Shown here: positions 1-7,480 of the stretch, piece by piece
Position numbering within the stretch: position 1 is the stretch's first letter
How the letters are laid out: each line of letters opens with the position of its first letter
NCBI GenBank assembly: GCA_025450555.1
Contig: JANWHF010000032.1
Span: forward strand, 1-21,513
From: Tepidisphaeraceae bacterium
GTDB lineage: Bacteria > Planctomycetota > Phycisphaerae > Tepidisphaerales > Tepidisphaeraceae
Length of the DNA: 21,513 nt
Direction: 5' to 3'
Position numbers and translations under genes: made by a program
Notes under the pieces: generated by a model
What the model was told of the DNA's origin: nothing
Databases searched by the model: none
Seen by the model: only the letters and a program-made list of their open reading frames with translations

Positions 1-426
1 TGCCTTGGAGCGAACAATCGACATCGTGCGCTGCGCATCCTGCAATCCCGGAAGATAGCGAGGCGTCCCCTTTGGCGCCGGCACGCGATATTTCAGAACG
101 ATGCCGGTGATGCCCTGCGATGCCAGCCACTGGGCGACGTCGGTGCCTTCGTAATCCATCATCAGCGCCGAATAACCGCCGCCGGGGCAGACGATGATCG
201 CCATGCCGGTGTTCTTGTCCTTTTGCGGGCGGAAGATGGTCAGCGTCGGCTCGGTGACGTTGGTCACGCGCATCTTCGTCCATTGCTCGGGGCCGACCTG
301 ACCGGAATCGCCCGGAGCTTTGCCGGGCCAAACGTTCATTTTGAGCGGCGGTTCCTGGGCCGCCGCCAAGGACGACAAGAGCAACCCGCACGTAATGATC
401 CACGCGAACGAGATTCGGCTATTCAT
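1..426 (-). CDS. Secreted alpha/beta hydrolase (acetyl-esterase/lipase type), 3' end cut by window
   Basis: Only the first 142 codons are inside the window; the frame runs open off position 1. The protein starts with a typical Sec signal peptide (basic NSR, hydrophobic stretch to about residue 20, likely cleavage in LAAAQE near residue 23), so it is exported. The mature part carries CPGGGYS at residues 80-86, the oxyanion-hole loop of esterase/dienelactone-hydrolase-like alpha/beta hydrolases. It is followed by the strand ITGIVLKYRVP and helix LQDAQRTMSIVR, which precede the nucleophile elbow in this family. The catalytic Ser, Asp and His would lie in the missing part and cannot be checked. 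Such enzymes often deacetylate plant polysaccharides, but the substrate here is unknown. The ATG at 424-426 is chosen because the signal peptide begins there. The gene is divergent from the HAD gene at 658. Confidence 0.85.
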   Translation of the reverse strand, partial: MNSRISFAWIITCGLLLSSLAAAQEPPLKMNVWPGKAPGDSGQVGPEQWTKMRVTNVTEPTLTIFRPQKDKNTGMAIIVCPGGGYSALMMDYEGTDVAQWLASQGITGIVLKYRVPAPKGTPRYLPGLQDAQRTMSIVRSKA

Positions 427-657
427 GAAGCATCTCCGGGAATGATCGGCCCTGTGAAGATACTTGAGTGGCCCGAAATCGTGGGCGCGGGCGTTCAATA
501 GGGTTGATTGTGGATCTTCTCCTTTTGAAGCCACAGATGCATTCCATACCGCTAACGCGCCCCACAGGGGGGCGGCTAAAAGTGACGGATTAATACGAAT
601 GATGCTGAACCCAATTCGCTTGCATGCGCGCGGCGCTCCCGATACGGTTCCCCCCCT
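427..657. other. Divergent intergenic region, hydrolase / HAD phosphatase
   Basis: This 231-bp stretch separates two divergently transcribed genes and should hold promoters for both. The open frames in it overlap each other and lack family signatures, so I see no convincing gene. A GC hairpin (CGCCCC ... GGGGCG) lies near 559-576. A loose promoter-like pair for the HAD gene (TTGCAT at 620-625, GATACG at 641-646, spacer only 15 bp) is too weak to call. Confidence 0.4.
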
Positions 658-1356
658 ATGCACCAATGGCCCGCCGCCGTGCTATTCGATTTCGACGGCG
701 TGCTCGTGAACAGCGAGCCGTTACACTTTCAGGCATTCCGCGAGGTGCTTGCCGCCGAGCATATCGATCTGGGAGAGGATGAGTATTACCGTGAGCTGAT
801 CGGCTTCGATGACAAAGGCGCATTCCGTCACCTCTATCAAAAGCGGAATCTGGAGCTGCCGCCGAAGACGTTCCTTGCGCTGATGGCCCGCAAGAGCCGG
901 GTCATGATGGATCTGATTTATCGCAAGCAATTCAGCGCGCTGCCGGGCGTCGAGCAGTTTGTGCGTGCCTTGTGGCGTAGATGTCCGCTGGCCATCTGCT
1001 CGGGCGCGCTGCGCGAAGAGATCGAAGCGATGCTGGAAGGAATTTCGCTGCGCGACTGCTTTTCGGTGATCGTAGCAGCGGAAGACGTGACGGTCGGCAA
1101 GCCCGATCCGTCCGGATATTTGATGACGGCCAAGCTCATTTCCCAGAAGCTCAGCCGCGAGCTGGAGCCGCGCGATTTTCTGATCGTGGAAGATGCGCCG
1201 ACGGTCATTCGATCGGTGCGCGAGGTCGGCTTCCCGACCCTCGCGGTGGCAACCAGTTATGCTCCGGAAAAACTTACGGATGCGAATTGGATCGTCAAAA
1301 CCCTCGAGCCACAGGAAGTGCGTCGGACCGTCCCAGAATTGAAGCTCGACATCTGA
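658..1356 (+). CDS. HAD-superfamily phosphatase, beta-phosphoglucomutase-like
   Basis: This 232-aa protein has the four HAD motifs in order. Motif I is DFDGV with D11 (aspartyl nucleophile) and D13 (acid/base). Motif II is Ser115 in ICSGA, motif III is Lys148 in VGKPDP, and motif IV is the Glu178-Asp179 pair in IVEDAP. The alpha-helical cap between motifs I and II (about residues 20-95) puts it in subfamily IA with beta-phosphoglucomutase and phosphoglycolate phosphatase. It is expected to be a cytoplasmic, Mg-dependent enzyme acting on a small phosphorylated metabolite, perhaps a sugar phosphate; the substrate cannot be told from sequence. After motif IV the usual small-residue helix is replaced by APTVIRSVREVGF, still within family variation. 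The ATG at 658 has no Shine-Dalgarno sequence (a run of C precedes it), but the DFDGV spacing from the N-terminus is normal, so this start is favoured. Confidence 0.9.
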   Translation: MHQWPAAVLFDFDGVLVNSEPLHFQAFREVLAAEHIDLGEDEYYRELIGFDDKGAFRHLYQKRNLELPPKTFLALMARKSRVMMDLIYRKQFSALPGVEQFVRALWRRCPLAICSGALREEIEAMLEGISLRDCFSVIVAAEDVTVGKPDPSGYLMTAKLISQKLSRELEPRDFLIVEDAPTVIRSVREVGFPTLAVATSYAPEKLTDANWIVKTLEPQEVRRTVPELKLDI

Positions 1357-1371
1357 ACCTGCGCTTGCGCG

Positions 1372-1605
1372 ATGCCAGAATCAGCGAAAGATTTCGCCGT
1401 AGCCTGGGTAACTGCATTGCGGTTCATCGGTCAGGCCCGACCCGACGTCTATTCCCATCCAACTTTGCCGCCGCCGTCGAATTGGCCGGGAATTATGGTG
1501 CTGGCCATATTCGGATGGATCGTCCTAGCCTCGATCGTCGGCACCATCGCCCTGCTGATTCGCCAGCGGCTGAAGTCGCAGGAACCCCCGGAGAATGAGA
1601 GATAA
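1372..1605 (+). CDS. Small predicted membrane protein, unknown function
   Basis: A 77-codon frame begins 15 bp after the HAD gene on the same strand and could be co-transcribed with it. It has a polar N-terminal half, then one strong hydrophobic segment at about residues 41-63 (MVLAIFGWIVLASIVGTIAL), then a basic, charged tail (RQRLKSQEPPENER). That suggests a single-pass inner-membrane protein with its C-terminus in the cytoplasm. No family is recognised. Neither the ATG at 1372 nor the internal ATG at 1495 has a clear ribosome site; the internal one would give a 36-aa peptide that is mostly the membrane helix. The clean helix-plus-positive-tail layout favours a real gene, but this is inference. 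Confidence 0.45.
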   Translation: MPESAKDFAVAWVTALRFIGQARPDVYSHPTLPPPSNWPGIMVLAIFGWIVLASIVGTIALLIRQRLKSQEPPENER

Positions 1606-1666
1606 TGAGAAACCTGCCCGGGGGCAAAGCGCTCGGTACGCGGGAAAGAAGGATCCATTGAGATGG

Positions 1667-1741
1667 AAAGAGCCGCGCACGAAGTAAGCGGATTGACGCG
1701 ATTGTGCGCCAATCCGCTTACTTCTTCGTGCGCGGCTCTTT
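1667..1741. terminator. Very long imperfect hairpin between convergent genes
   Basis: The arms 1667-1695 and 1710-1741 are complementary over 29 bp, with a single 3-nt bulge in the right arm (GTAAGC against an added GAA) and a short loop that can pair a few bases further. On the + strand the stem is followed by TTTAATT. It sits between the stop of the small membrane protein (1605) and the stop of the convergent TPR gene (1789), where a bidirectional terminator is expected. The stem is far longer than an ordinary intrinsic terminator and the U-tract is weak, so a palindromic repeat element is an alternative. Confidence 0.6.
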
Positions 1742-1770
1742 AATTGATTCCGGTCGGCAATTGATTCCGG
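1742..1770. repeat. Direct repeat of AATTGATTCCGG, two copies
   Basis: AATTGATTCCGG occurs at 1742-1753 and again at 1759-1770 (period 17 bp), directly next to the long hairpin and just before the stop of the TPR gene. The meaning is unknown; it could be a local duplication or part of the same repeat element as the hairpin. Confidence 0.6.
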
Positions 1771-1788
1771 GCGAGGCTCGTGGCGTTT

Positions 1789-2595
1789 TCAATCCCGCGG
1801 CGATGACGCAGTCGGCTGGCTGCCCTGGCTGGGATTCTGCTGGTTAGGAATTTGCAGCTCCGGCAGCGGGCCGACGGGGATGATCGGCCGGGCCATATCG
1901 CTTTCGTCCTTCAGGCTGGGGCCGGGGACGACGCCTACGCGCCGCAATGCCGCGGACGTTTCCTCGTCGTTGGGGTTGAGGGCATAAGCGCGCTTCAATT
2001 CGGCCCGGGCCGCATCGGTCTGGCCAAGCTGCGACAGGTAAATCCCAAGCTCCTTGTGAACTTCAGGATCCTTGCCATTGAGCAGAAGCGATTCGTGATA
2101 CGCCTGGAGGGCCGAATCGGCATCACCCAGCCGGCGATCCACCTTGGCCAGCAGGAATTGATCCTCGGCACTCTTGGCATCGTGAAGCAGAATGCTCTGC
2201 TGCGTGTCGTGGTCCTGCGTCTTGCAGATGGCATCGGCCAGCTCATTGAGCACTTTCAGGCGAAGGGGATGATCGTCGCGCCCTTCGAGTGAATTCTCCA
2301 TGATCTGCAGCGTCGTGCGATATTGCTCGACCGCCTGCTCATAGGCGCCCATATGATCGAGGCTCTGAGCCAGATACATGTGCGATTGCAGATCGGCTGG
2401 GTTATGTTTGATCGTTTCGCGGAACGCGCCGGCCGCGTCGGCATATTGGCCGTCGTTGTAAAGCTTGATCCCTTTTTCGCGGTCCACCCGCGTGTTGGTC
2501 AAGATGGTCGCGCAACCGAAAATCACCGTCGCCATTCCAATGCTGGCGATCGCCGCGCAACTCCGCCGGGTTAAACGCTTGAATGATAAAGACAT
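1789..2595 (-). CDS. TPR-repeat protein, probable envelope-anchored lipoprotein
   Basis: This is a 268-aa protein. The N-terminus has basic residues (KRLTRR), a hydrophobic stretch, then IFGC with Cys28; this resembles a lipoprotein signal, although Phe at -2 is atypical for a lipobox. From about residue 40 to 235 there are several 34-residue tetratricopeptide units (for example the A..F...I..NP.....Y.LA....G.Y..A pattern and ALQAYHESLLLNGKDPEVHKEL), so it is probably a periplasmic protein-interaction scaffold. The tail is Pro/Gln/Ser-rich. The frame stays open to 2691, but the ATG at 2593-2595 is chosen because GGAGGT lies 5 bp upstream and the signal-like segment follows it directly. It is divergent from the MCE permease at 2779; whether it serves that transporter is unknown. 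Confidence 0.8.
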   Translation of the reverse strand: MSLSFKRLTRRSCAAIASIGMATVIFGCATILTNTRVDREKGIKLYNDGQYADAAGAFRETIKHNPADLQSHMYLAQSLDHMGAYEQAVEQYRTTLQIMENSLEGRDDHPLRLKVLNELADAICKTQDHDTQQSILLHDAKSAEDQFLLAKVDRRLGDADSALQAYHESLLLNGKDPEVHKELGIYLSQLGQTDAARAELKRAYALNPNDEETSAALRRVGVVPGPSLKDESDMARPIIPVGPLPELQIPNQQNPSQGSQPTASSPRD

Positions 2596-2741
2596 GGCTA
2601 CCTCCATGTAGCGAAATTGACATCCATTTCCGTCACGAAACGCCCGTTGCCATTGCGGCAGCGGTGCCCATTGGCCCGATAAGCTACCCAAACGCGCAAA
2701 AATTGCAACATCCGGGTCCTCGTTTGTTCGTAATACAGTGT

Positions 2742-2770
2742 TTGCCTGTCGTTAGCACCCTTCGTATCAT
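2742..2770 (+). promoter_or_regulatory. Candidate sigma-70 promoter for the first MCE operon
   Basis: TTGCCT (2742-2747) and TATCAT (2765-2770) are separated by exactly 17 bp. The expected start of transcription, around 2776-2778, falls at or next to the ATG at 2779, which has no Shine-Dalgarno sequence. The mRNA would therefore be leaderless or nearly so. Confidence 0.45.
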
Positions 2771-2778
2771 TCGGCCGC

Positions 2779-3594
2779 ATGCCTTTGAGCCTGGTGGAAC
2801 GAGTGGGAAGCCGCGCTACAGACATGCTGGCAGCGGTCGGCGCTTTCTTTGCATTTGCTGGCAGGACATTCGGTTGGGTGTTCCGCTCGCTCTTTAAATG
2901 GAAAACGCTGCGTCTGCTGTTTCCCCAGATGTATGAAGTGGGCGCGAGATCGGTGCCGGTCGTGGGCGTCACCGGCGCGTTCATCGGCATGGTGATGGCC
3001 GTCGAAACGGTCAATCAATTCAAAGCGATTGGCCAGGAAACGCGCATCGGGGCGGTCATCAATCTGTCGGTCGTGAAGCAGATTGGCCCGGTGCTGGCAG
3101 CGGTGATGCTCGCAGGCCGAGTGGGCGGCGCGCTGGCGGCCGAGTTGGGAACGATGAACGTCACCGAGCAGCTTGATGCGCTGCGCGTGATGGGAGCTGA
3201 CCCGATACGATATCTCGTGGTGCCGCGATTTATGGCATCGCTTCTGTTGACGCCTGTCCTTACCGCATACAGCGATTTTCTGGGTGTGCTGGGTGGCTGG
3301 TTTATCGCGGTATTTTTCCTCGGAATTCCCAACGCCCCCTACTGGCAGAACTCGCACGTGGAGCTCTGGCAGATTATGGAAGGACTCATTAAGAGCGTAT
3401 TCTTTGGCGGAACGATTGGGCTGATGAGTTGCTATAAGGGATTTACCAGCGGTGCAGGCGCTAGCGGCGTCGGGCGCGCCTGTACCGAAAGCTTCGTGGC
3501 GAGCTTTCTATTGATCATCGTCGAAAATTTTATTTTCGCCGAGCTCTCCAAGCAGATGTACGTCTCGCTGTACGGCGTGAGAGGAATCTTCTAA
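2779..3594 (+). CDS. MCE/Mla-type ABC transporter permease (MlaE family)
   Basis: This 271-aa integral membrane protein has about five or six hydrophobic segments and the MlaE-family core GPVLAAVMLAGRVGGALAAE at residues ~113-132, followed by LGTMNVTEQLDALRVMGADP and PRFMASLLLTPVL. In Mla-type systems the permease dimer sits in the inner membrane, is powered by the MlaF-like ATPase and passes phospholipid to or from the MCE ring. It is the first gene of a same-strand set (31 bp before the ATPase, then the MCE protein). The N-terminal about 45 residues form the amphipathic interfacial helix region seen in this family. The ATG at 2779 is favoured because the promoter ends just before it; the next Met in frame (residue 16) would cut into that helix. 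Confidence 0.92.
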   Translation: MPLSLVERVGSRATDMLAAVGAFFAFAGRTFGWVFRSLFKWKTLRLLFPQMYEVGARSVPVVGVTGAFIGMVMAVETVNQFKAIGQETRIGAVINLSVVKQIGPVLAAVMLAGRVGGALAAELGTMNVTEQLDALRVMGADPIRYLVVPRFMASLLLTPVLTAYSDFLGVLGGWFIAVFFLGIPNAPYWQNSHVELWQIMEGLIKSVFFGGTIGLMSCYKGFTSGAGASGVGRACTESFVASFLLIIVENFIFAELSKQMYVSLYGVRGIF

Positions 3595-3625
3595 AGCGCA
3601 TCTCGCGAACCCGGCGCTCCCGTCT

Positions 3626-4405
3626 ATGGCCCTCATTGAGCTGCGCAAAGTCTCCAAGCGTTTTGGCCGCCTCGTCGTACTGAACGACCTGACGCTTGAT
3701 ATCCCCGAGGGCCAAAGTCTGGTCGTCATCGGCGCCAGTGGCACCGGCAAAAGCGTTTTGCTCAAGCATATTGTCGGATTGCTTAAACCCGACAGCGGAG
3801 AGGTCTGGTTCGATGGAAAGCGGGTAGACAATTTGCCCGAGCGGGAACTGGCGCCGATCCGCGAGCAATTTGGCTTCCTCTTTCAAATGGGGGCCTTGTT
3901 TGATTCGATGACGGTCGAGCAGAACGTGGCATTTCCACTGACAGAGCACACGACGAAGACAAGGGTTGAGATTCAGAAGATCGCGTTGCAGAAGCTGGCG
4001 ATGGTCGGGCTGCCTGACGTCGGCCGAAAAATGCCGGCGCAGCTTTCGGGTGGACAGCGCAAGCGCGTGGCGCTGGCAAGAGCGATTGCGATGGACCCCC
4101 GCGTCATCCTATATGACGAGCCAACGACGGGCCTGGACCCGATCCGCTCAGACGTGATCAACGAGCTGATCCTCAAGCTCAAGCATGAGATGAGCGTCAC
4201 CAGCATCGTCGTGACGCATGATATGCATAGTGCACTAAAGGTTGGCGATCGCGTCGTCATGCTCAAGGAAGGCAAGATCATCTTCGATGGCACGCCTGAT
4301 GAGGTGCGCAATAGTGACAATCCTGTCGTGCAGCGGTTCGTCAAAGGCGAGGCGTCGGCGGAAGAATTGGCATCACTTGATGTGCAGGCTGATGACGAAC
4401 CCTAA
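3626..4405 (+). CDS. MCE/Mla-type ABC transporter ATPase (MlaF family)
   Basis: This 259-aa protein has a complete nucleotide-binding domain: Walker A GASGTGKS (36-43), Q-loop FLFQMGALF (Gln87), signature LSGGQ (140-144), Walker B ILYDEPT with Glu165, D-loop GLDP and switch His198 in VVTHD. The sequence FQMGALFDSMTV after the Q-loop and the P-T-T-GLDPIRSDVI segment are typical of MlaF/TtgA-type lipid-transport ATPases. It hydrolyses ATP on the cytoplasmic face of the permease encoded immediately upstream. All catalytic residues are intact. The acidic C-terminal tail (about residues 235-259) resembles the tail that bridges the two ATPase subunits in MlaF. The MCE gene follows 82 bp downstream. 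Confidence 0.93.
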   Translation: MALIELRKVSKRFGRLVVLNDLTLDIPEGQSLVVIGASGTGKSVLLKHIVGLLKPDSGEVWFDGKRVDNLPERELAPIREQFGFLFQMGALFDSMTVEQNVAFPLTEHTTKTRVEIQKIALQKLAMVGLPDVGRKMPAQLSGGQRKRVALARAIAMDPRVILYDEPTTGLDPIRSDVINELILKLKHEMSVTSIVVTHDMHSALKVGDRVVMLKEGKIIFDGTPDEVRNSDNPVVQRFVKGEASAEELASLDVQADDEP

Positions 4406-4487
4406 GATATGAGGGCTGCTTTGCCAGATTGCATGGGAATGTAGTGCAATTGGAAACTCAGTAGACGGCTCATAAAGAGGAAAATAT

Positions 4488-5471
4488 ATGTCCTCACGAG
4501 GCAGAAACATTATTACCGGCGTTGTCGTGTTGGGAGCCATCGGCGTCTTTCTTTGGATGGTGCTTCAATTCACGGGCCGCGCAACAGCAGCCTTTGCCGG
4601 CAAAGGAATACCCGTTGCAATCATTGCCAGCCGAGGCGATGGCGTCTCCGAAGGCACGCCGGTGCTTTATCGCGGCGTGCAGGTCGGAAAGATCGACAGC
4701 GTTGCCCGAGCCGAGGACAACCTCCACATCCGCATGGCCGCCGAGCTGGATCGCAATCCGCCCTTGCCGCGCGATCTCGAGGCGACAATCCGAATTCAGA
4801 GCATGCTGGGAACGTCTGCGGTGGTCGAACTATCGACAACCGGCATTCCCACGGGTCAGGTAACCGCAGGCGAGGAGATCCCGGCGGTTTATGCTGGTAT
4901 TCAGCTTCTGCCGCCCGAGTTCAGCGACGTGCTGGCTGATGTGCGCCAGAAGCAGCTCATCAAGCACACGGATGAAGCGATCGTCGCCATGCGCGATCAG
5001 CTCCAACATGCCGGCGAGTTGATTGATTCACTCAAAGGCGTCATTGGAGATCCCAAGACCCAGAGCGATCTGAAGACAGCCATCGCCAACATGAAGCAGG
5101 TGACTGAGCGTGCAGATCGCATTGGTGCAAACCTGGAGACGTTTACCAGCGACTTGCAGAAAATCTCGGCCAACGCCAGTACGACGCTCGACGATATGCA
5201 CAAGACCATCGAGCACACCGGCGGCGATGTGGATGCGCTCTCACGCCACCTGACCGATGACATCGAAAAAATGGGAAAGGTGCTCGACCAGTTCCAGCAG
5301 GTGGCCGCCAAAATTAATAATGGCCATGGGACGGCCGGCCAGCTTCTTAACGACCCTGCTCTCTATGACCAGTTGACCGACACGGCCAAGGAATTGAATC
5401 TCGTTTCAAAATCGCTTCAGCGCCTGATCGAGCAATGGGAGCAGGATGGCTTGTCGCTCAAAGTAAAATAA
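4488..5471 (+). CDS. MCE-domain lipid-transport protein (MlaD/PqiB-like)
   Basis: This 327-aa protein is a membrane-anchored periplasmic protein. An uncleaved N-terminal helix lies at residues ~8-28, followed by one MCE domain at ~38-135 with the characteristic GDGVSEGTPVLYRGVQVGKI block. A long alpha-helical, coiled-coil-prone region covers ~145-320 and ends in a Leu-rich stretch. MCE proteins form hexameric rings through which lipid passes between inner and outer membrane, here with the permease and ATPase encoded upstream. The long helical tail is like that of single-MCE proteins that build a tube or needle. GAGG sits 8 bp before the ATG and supports this start. No auxiliary lipoprotein gene follows; serS is convergent 22 bp downstream, so this operon is shorter than the second MCE operon at the other end of the window. 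Confidence 0.9.
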   Translation: MSSRGRNIITGVVVLGAIGVFLWMVLQFTGRATAAFAGKGIPVAIIASRGDGVSEGTPVLYRGVQVGKIDSVARAEDNLHIRMAAELDRNPPLPRDLEATIRIQSMLGTSAVVELSTTGIPTGQVTAGEEIPAVYAGIQLLPPEFSDVLADVRQKQLIKHTDEAIVAMRDQLQHAGELIDSLKGVIGDPKTQSDLKTAIANMKQVTERADRIGANLETFTSDLQKISANASTTLDDMHKTIEHTGGDVDALSRHLTDDIEKMGKVLDQFQQVAAKINNGHGTAGQLLNDPALYDQLTDTAKELNLVSKSLQRLIEQWEQDGLSLKVK

Positions 5472-5493
5472 GCCGCGACGAGATCGCGCCAGT

Positions 5494-6816
5494 TTATTTT
5501 TTCTTTTCCAGCCGCTCGCGACCGTTCATGTATTTTCGCAGTGCATCCGGCACCGTGACGCTCCCATCGGAATTCTGATAATTCTCCAGAATCGGAATCA
5601 GGATGCGCGGGCTGGCGACGACCGTGTTGTTCAACGTGTGACAGAAACGGATTTTCCCGTCCGCCCCCCGATAGCGCAGATTGAGCCGACGCGCCTGGAA
5701 TTCATAGAGCCGGCTGGCTGAATGGGTTTCGCCGTAAGCGCTGTTGTCGGGATCTTTTTCGCTGAATCGACTGGGCATCCAGGTTTCGATGTCCATCATC
5801 GAAGCATTCTTTACGCCGATGTCACCCGTGCAGCATTGGATAACGCGGTAAGGCAGATTGAGCGTTTTGAGCAGTTGCTCGGAGTATCCTAGCATTTCAA
5901 CGTGCCACTTCTTGCTCTCTTCGATGTCGTTTTTGCAGATCACCACCTGCTCGCACTTGTCGAATTGATGCACGCGATAGAGGCCGGCGGTGTCTTTGCC
6001 ATAGGTTCCCGCCTCGCGGCGGAAGCAGGTGCTGATGGTGGTGTAACGGCGTGGAAGATCGGCCTCTTCCAGTACTTCATCCATGTGATAAGCGGTCAGC
6101 CCGACTTCTCCGGTGCCCGTGAGAAATCGAATTTCTTCACCTGATTCCTGCGCTTCGCCAACGCGATAAGCCTGCTCGCGCCCTGCCGGGAAAAACCCGG
6201 TGCCGCGCATCGAGGCCTCGCGCACCAGGACCGGCACCGACATCGGTGTAAAGCCCTTTTCATACACCATCATGTCGAAAGCCAGCCGCAGTATCGCATT
6301 CTGGAGTTCGGCTCCCGCGCCTTTGAGAAAATAAGAGCGTGATCCGGCCAATCGCACGCCCGCCTCGAAATCGACGATATCCAGCGCCTCGGCCAGCTCG
6401 ATGTGGCTCTTTGGATTGAACTCAAATTTGCGCGGCTGGCCCCAGCCATAAAGCACCACATTCTGCGATGCATCTTTGCCGACCGGCACATCGCTGTCCG
6501 GGGGCTGAGGCACCTGAAGCAGCAGCGGCTCAAGCTCTGCCTCGGCCGCCTTGGCGCGCTCCTCGGCATCCTTCACTTTCGCCTTGAGCTCCGCGACTTT
6601 TGCAATGGCTGCCTGCTTCTCGGAAGCATCCTTCAGCTTGCCGATCTGCTTCGACGCATCATTCTGCTCGGAACGAAATCGCTCGAACTCCCGCTGCGCT
6701 TCGCGATGGCGCGAATCGACCTGAAGAATCTGGTCGATCTGCACCGGCACATTCTTCAGCTCAGCGCCGTGGCGATATTTCTCCGGATTTTTCCGCAAAT
6801 CTTTCAAATCAACCAT
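5494..6816 (-). CDS. serS: Seryl-tRNA synthetase
   Basis: This is a 440-aa class II aminoacyl-tRNA synthetase of usual length. Residues 1-105 form the long antiparallel coiled coil (HREAQREFERFRSEQ ... EERAKAAEAELEPLL) that grips the extra arm of tRNA-Ser. Motif 2 is clear at residues 265-287 (FRREAG ... DTAGLYRVHQFDK), and motif 3 at 395-412 contains Arg404 before IPILENYQ. The FQARRLNLRYR segment and the EIETW-like MDIETWMP are also diagnostic. The serine-binding TxE loop reads TGTGEV, a small variation. It charges tRNA-Ser with serine in the cytoplasm. It is the last gene of the rpsL-rpsG strand, but a terminator lies between rpsG and serS, so it probably has its own promoter (an AT-rich TGATAAAA stretch lies about 40 bp upstream). 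Confidence 0.97.
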   Translation of the reverse strand: MVDLKDLRKNPEKYRHGAELKNVPVQIDQILQVDSRHREAQREFERFRSEQNDASKQIGKLKDASEKQAAIAKVAELKAKVKDAEERAKAAEAELEPLLLQVPQPPDSDVPVGKDASQNVVLYGWGQPRKFEFNPKSHIELAEALDIVDFEAGVRLAGSRSYFLKGAGAELQNAILRLAFDMMVYEKGFTPMSVPVLVREASMRGTGFFPAGREQAYRVGEAQESGEEIRFLTGTGEVGLTAYHMDEVLEEADLPRRYTTISTCFRREAGTYGKDTAGLYRVHQFDKCEQVVICKNDIEESKKWHVEMLGYSEQLLKTLNLPYRVIQCCTGDIGVKNASMMDIETWMPSRFSEKDPDNSAYGETHSASRLYEFQARRLNLRYRGADGKIRFCHTLNNTVVASPRILIPILENYQNSDGSVTVPDALRKYMNGRERLEKKK

Positions 6817-6899
6817 GCATCATCCCCGGCATTTATTGATGGGCAAACTTTTATCAGAACCCGACACAGGACGATAGGCGAAGCTTCTGCCAAATGAAA

Positions 6900-6923
6900 C
6901 GGCCGGCGCGATTGCGCCGGCCG
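6900..6923 (-). terminator. Perfect 10-bp hairpin terminator after rpsG
   Basis: The stem CGGCCGGCGC (6900-6909) pairs perfectly with GCGCCGGCCG (6914-6923) around the loop GATT. On the minus strand it is followed by TTTCATTT. It lies 39 bp past the rpsG stop and before serS, so it probably ends the rpsL-rpsG transcript. Confidence 0.7.
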
Positions 6924-6961
6924 CATCATCATTACTTTAAGCAAGTGCTGCTGCAACCGCC

Positions 6962-7438
6962 CTACCACGCAAAGTGGGCAAAGGCTTTATTCGCGTCGGC
7001 CATGCGATGGGTATTCTCGCGGGTCTGCATCGCCTTGCCTTCCTTGCGGAAGGCGGCCATCAACTCTTCGGCCAGCCGGTCAGCCATCGATCGCCCACCC
7101 GCGTCCCGGCAAGCACCGATCAGCCAGCGAAACGCCAGGCTCTGCTGCCGCTTCTTGTTGACCTGCATCGGCACCTGGTAGTTGGCACCGCCAACGCGCC
7201 GGCTGCGGACTTCAACATAAGGCTTGATGTTGTTGATGGCCGTCTCGAACAGCTCGAGCGGCGGAACATCCTTCACCTTCTTGGTCACCTGTTCCATCGC
7301 CTGATAAAAAATCTTCTGTGCGACGATCTTCTTGCCGTCCCACATCAGGCAATTAATGAACTTGCTGACCAACTTGCTGTTGTAGCGAGAATCAGGCTTA
7401 AGCATGTCCTCGCTGGCTGTGAATTTCTTGAATGCCAT
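6962..7438 (-). CDS. rpsG: 30S ribosomal protein S7
   Basis: This 158-aa protein is recognisable along its whole length. It has an S7 N-terminus with PDSRYNSKLVSKFINCLMWDGKK, the RNA-binding helix YQAMEQVTKK, the hallmark VEVRSRRVGGANYQVPMQV at residues ~76-94, and the C-terminal MADRLAEELMAAF and ENTHRMADANKAFAHFAW. S7 nucleates assembly of the 30S head on 16S rRNA and contacts E-site tRNA. It sits downstream of rpsL as in the str operon, but fusA does not follow. A 45-codon ORF (7481-7618) is inserted between rpsL and rpsG. The ribosome site before the ATG is weak. Confidence 0.98.
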   Translation of the reverse strand: MAFKKFTASEDMLKPDSRYNSKLVSKFINCLMWDGKKIVAQKIFYQAMEQVTKKVKDVPPLELFETAINNIKPYVEVRSRRVGGANYQVPMQVNKKRQQSLAFRWLIGACRDAGGRSMADRLAEELMAAFRKEGKAMQTRENTHRMADANKAFAHFAW

Positions 7439-7455
7439 ATCTGAACTTACCGTCT

Positions 7456-7477
7456 AAAAAACTTGCCCGATCAGGGC
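7456..7477 (-). terminator. Weak hairpin plus U-tract just upstream of rpsG
   Basis: On the minus strand a short stem GCCC/GGGC (7477-7465, loop TGATC) is followed by AAG and six T (7461-7456). It lies between the small ORF stop and the rpsG start. A 4-bp stem is marginal, so it may at most reduce read-through into rpsG. Confidence 0.25.
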
Positions 7478-7480
7478 CGC

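Noticed and set aside
464..709. An 81-codon frame between the hydrolase and the HAD gene
   Set aside because: It overlaps the HAD start, has no ribosome site or family features, and is low-complexity in a promoter region.
2767..3357. A 196-codon frame antisense to the MCE permease
   Set aside because: It is His/Arg-rich out-of-frame translation of a clear MlaE gene.
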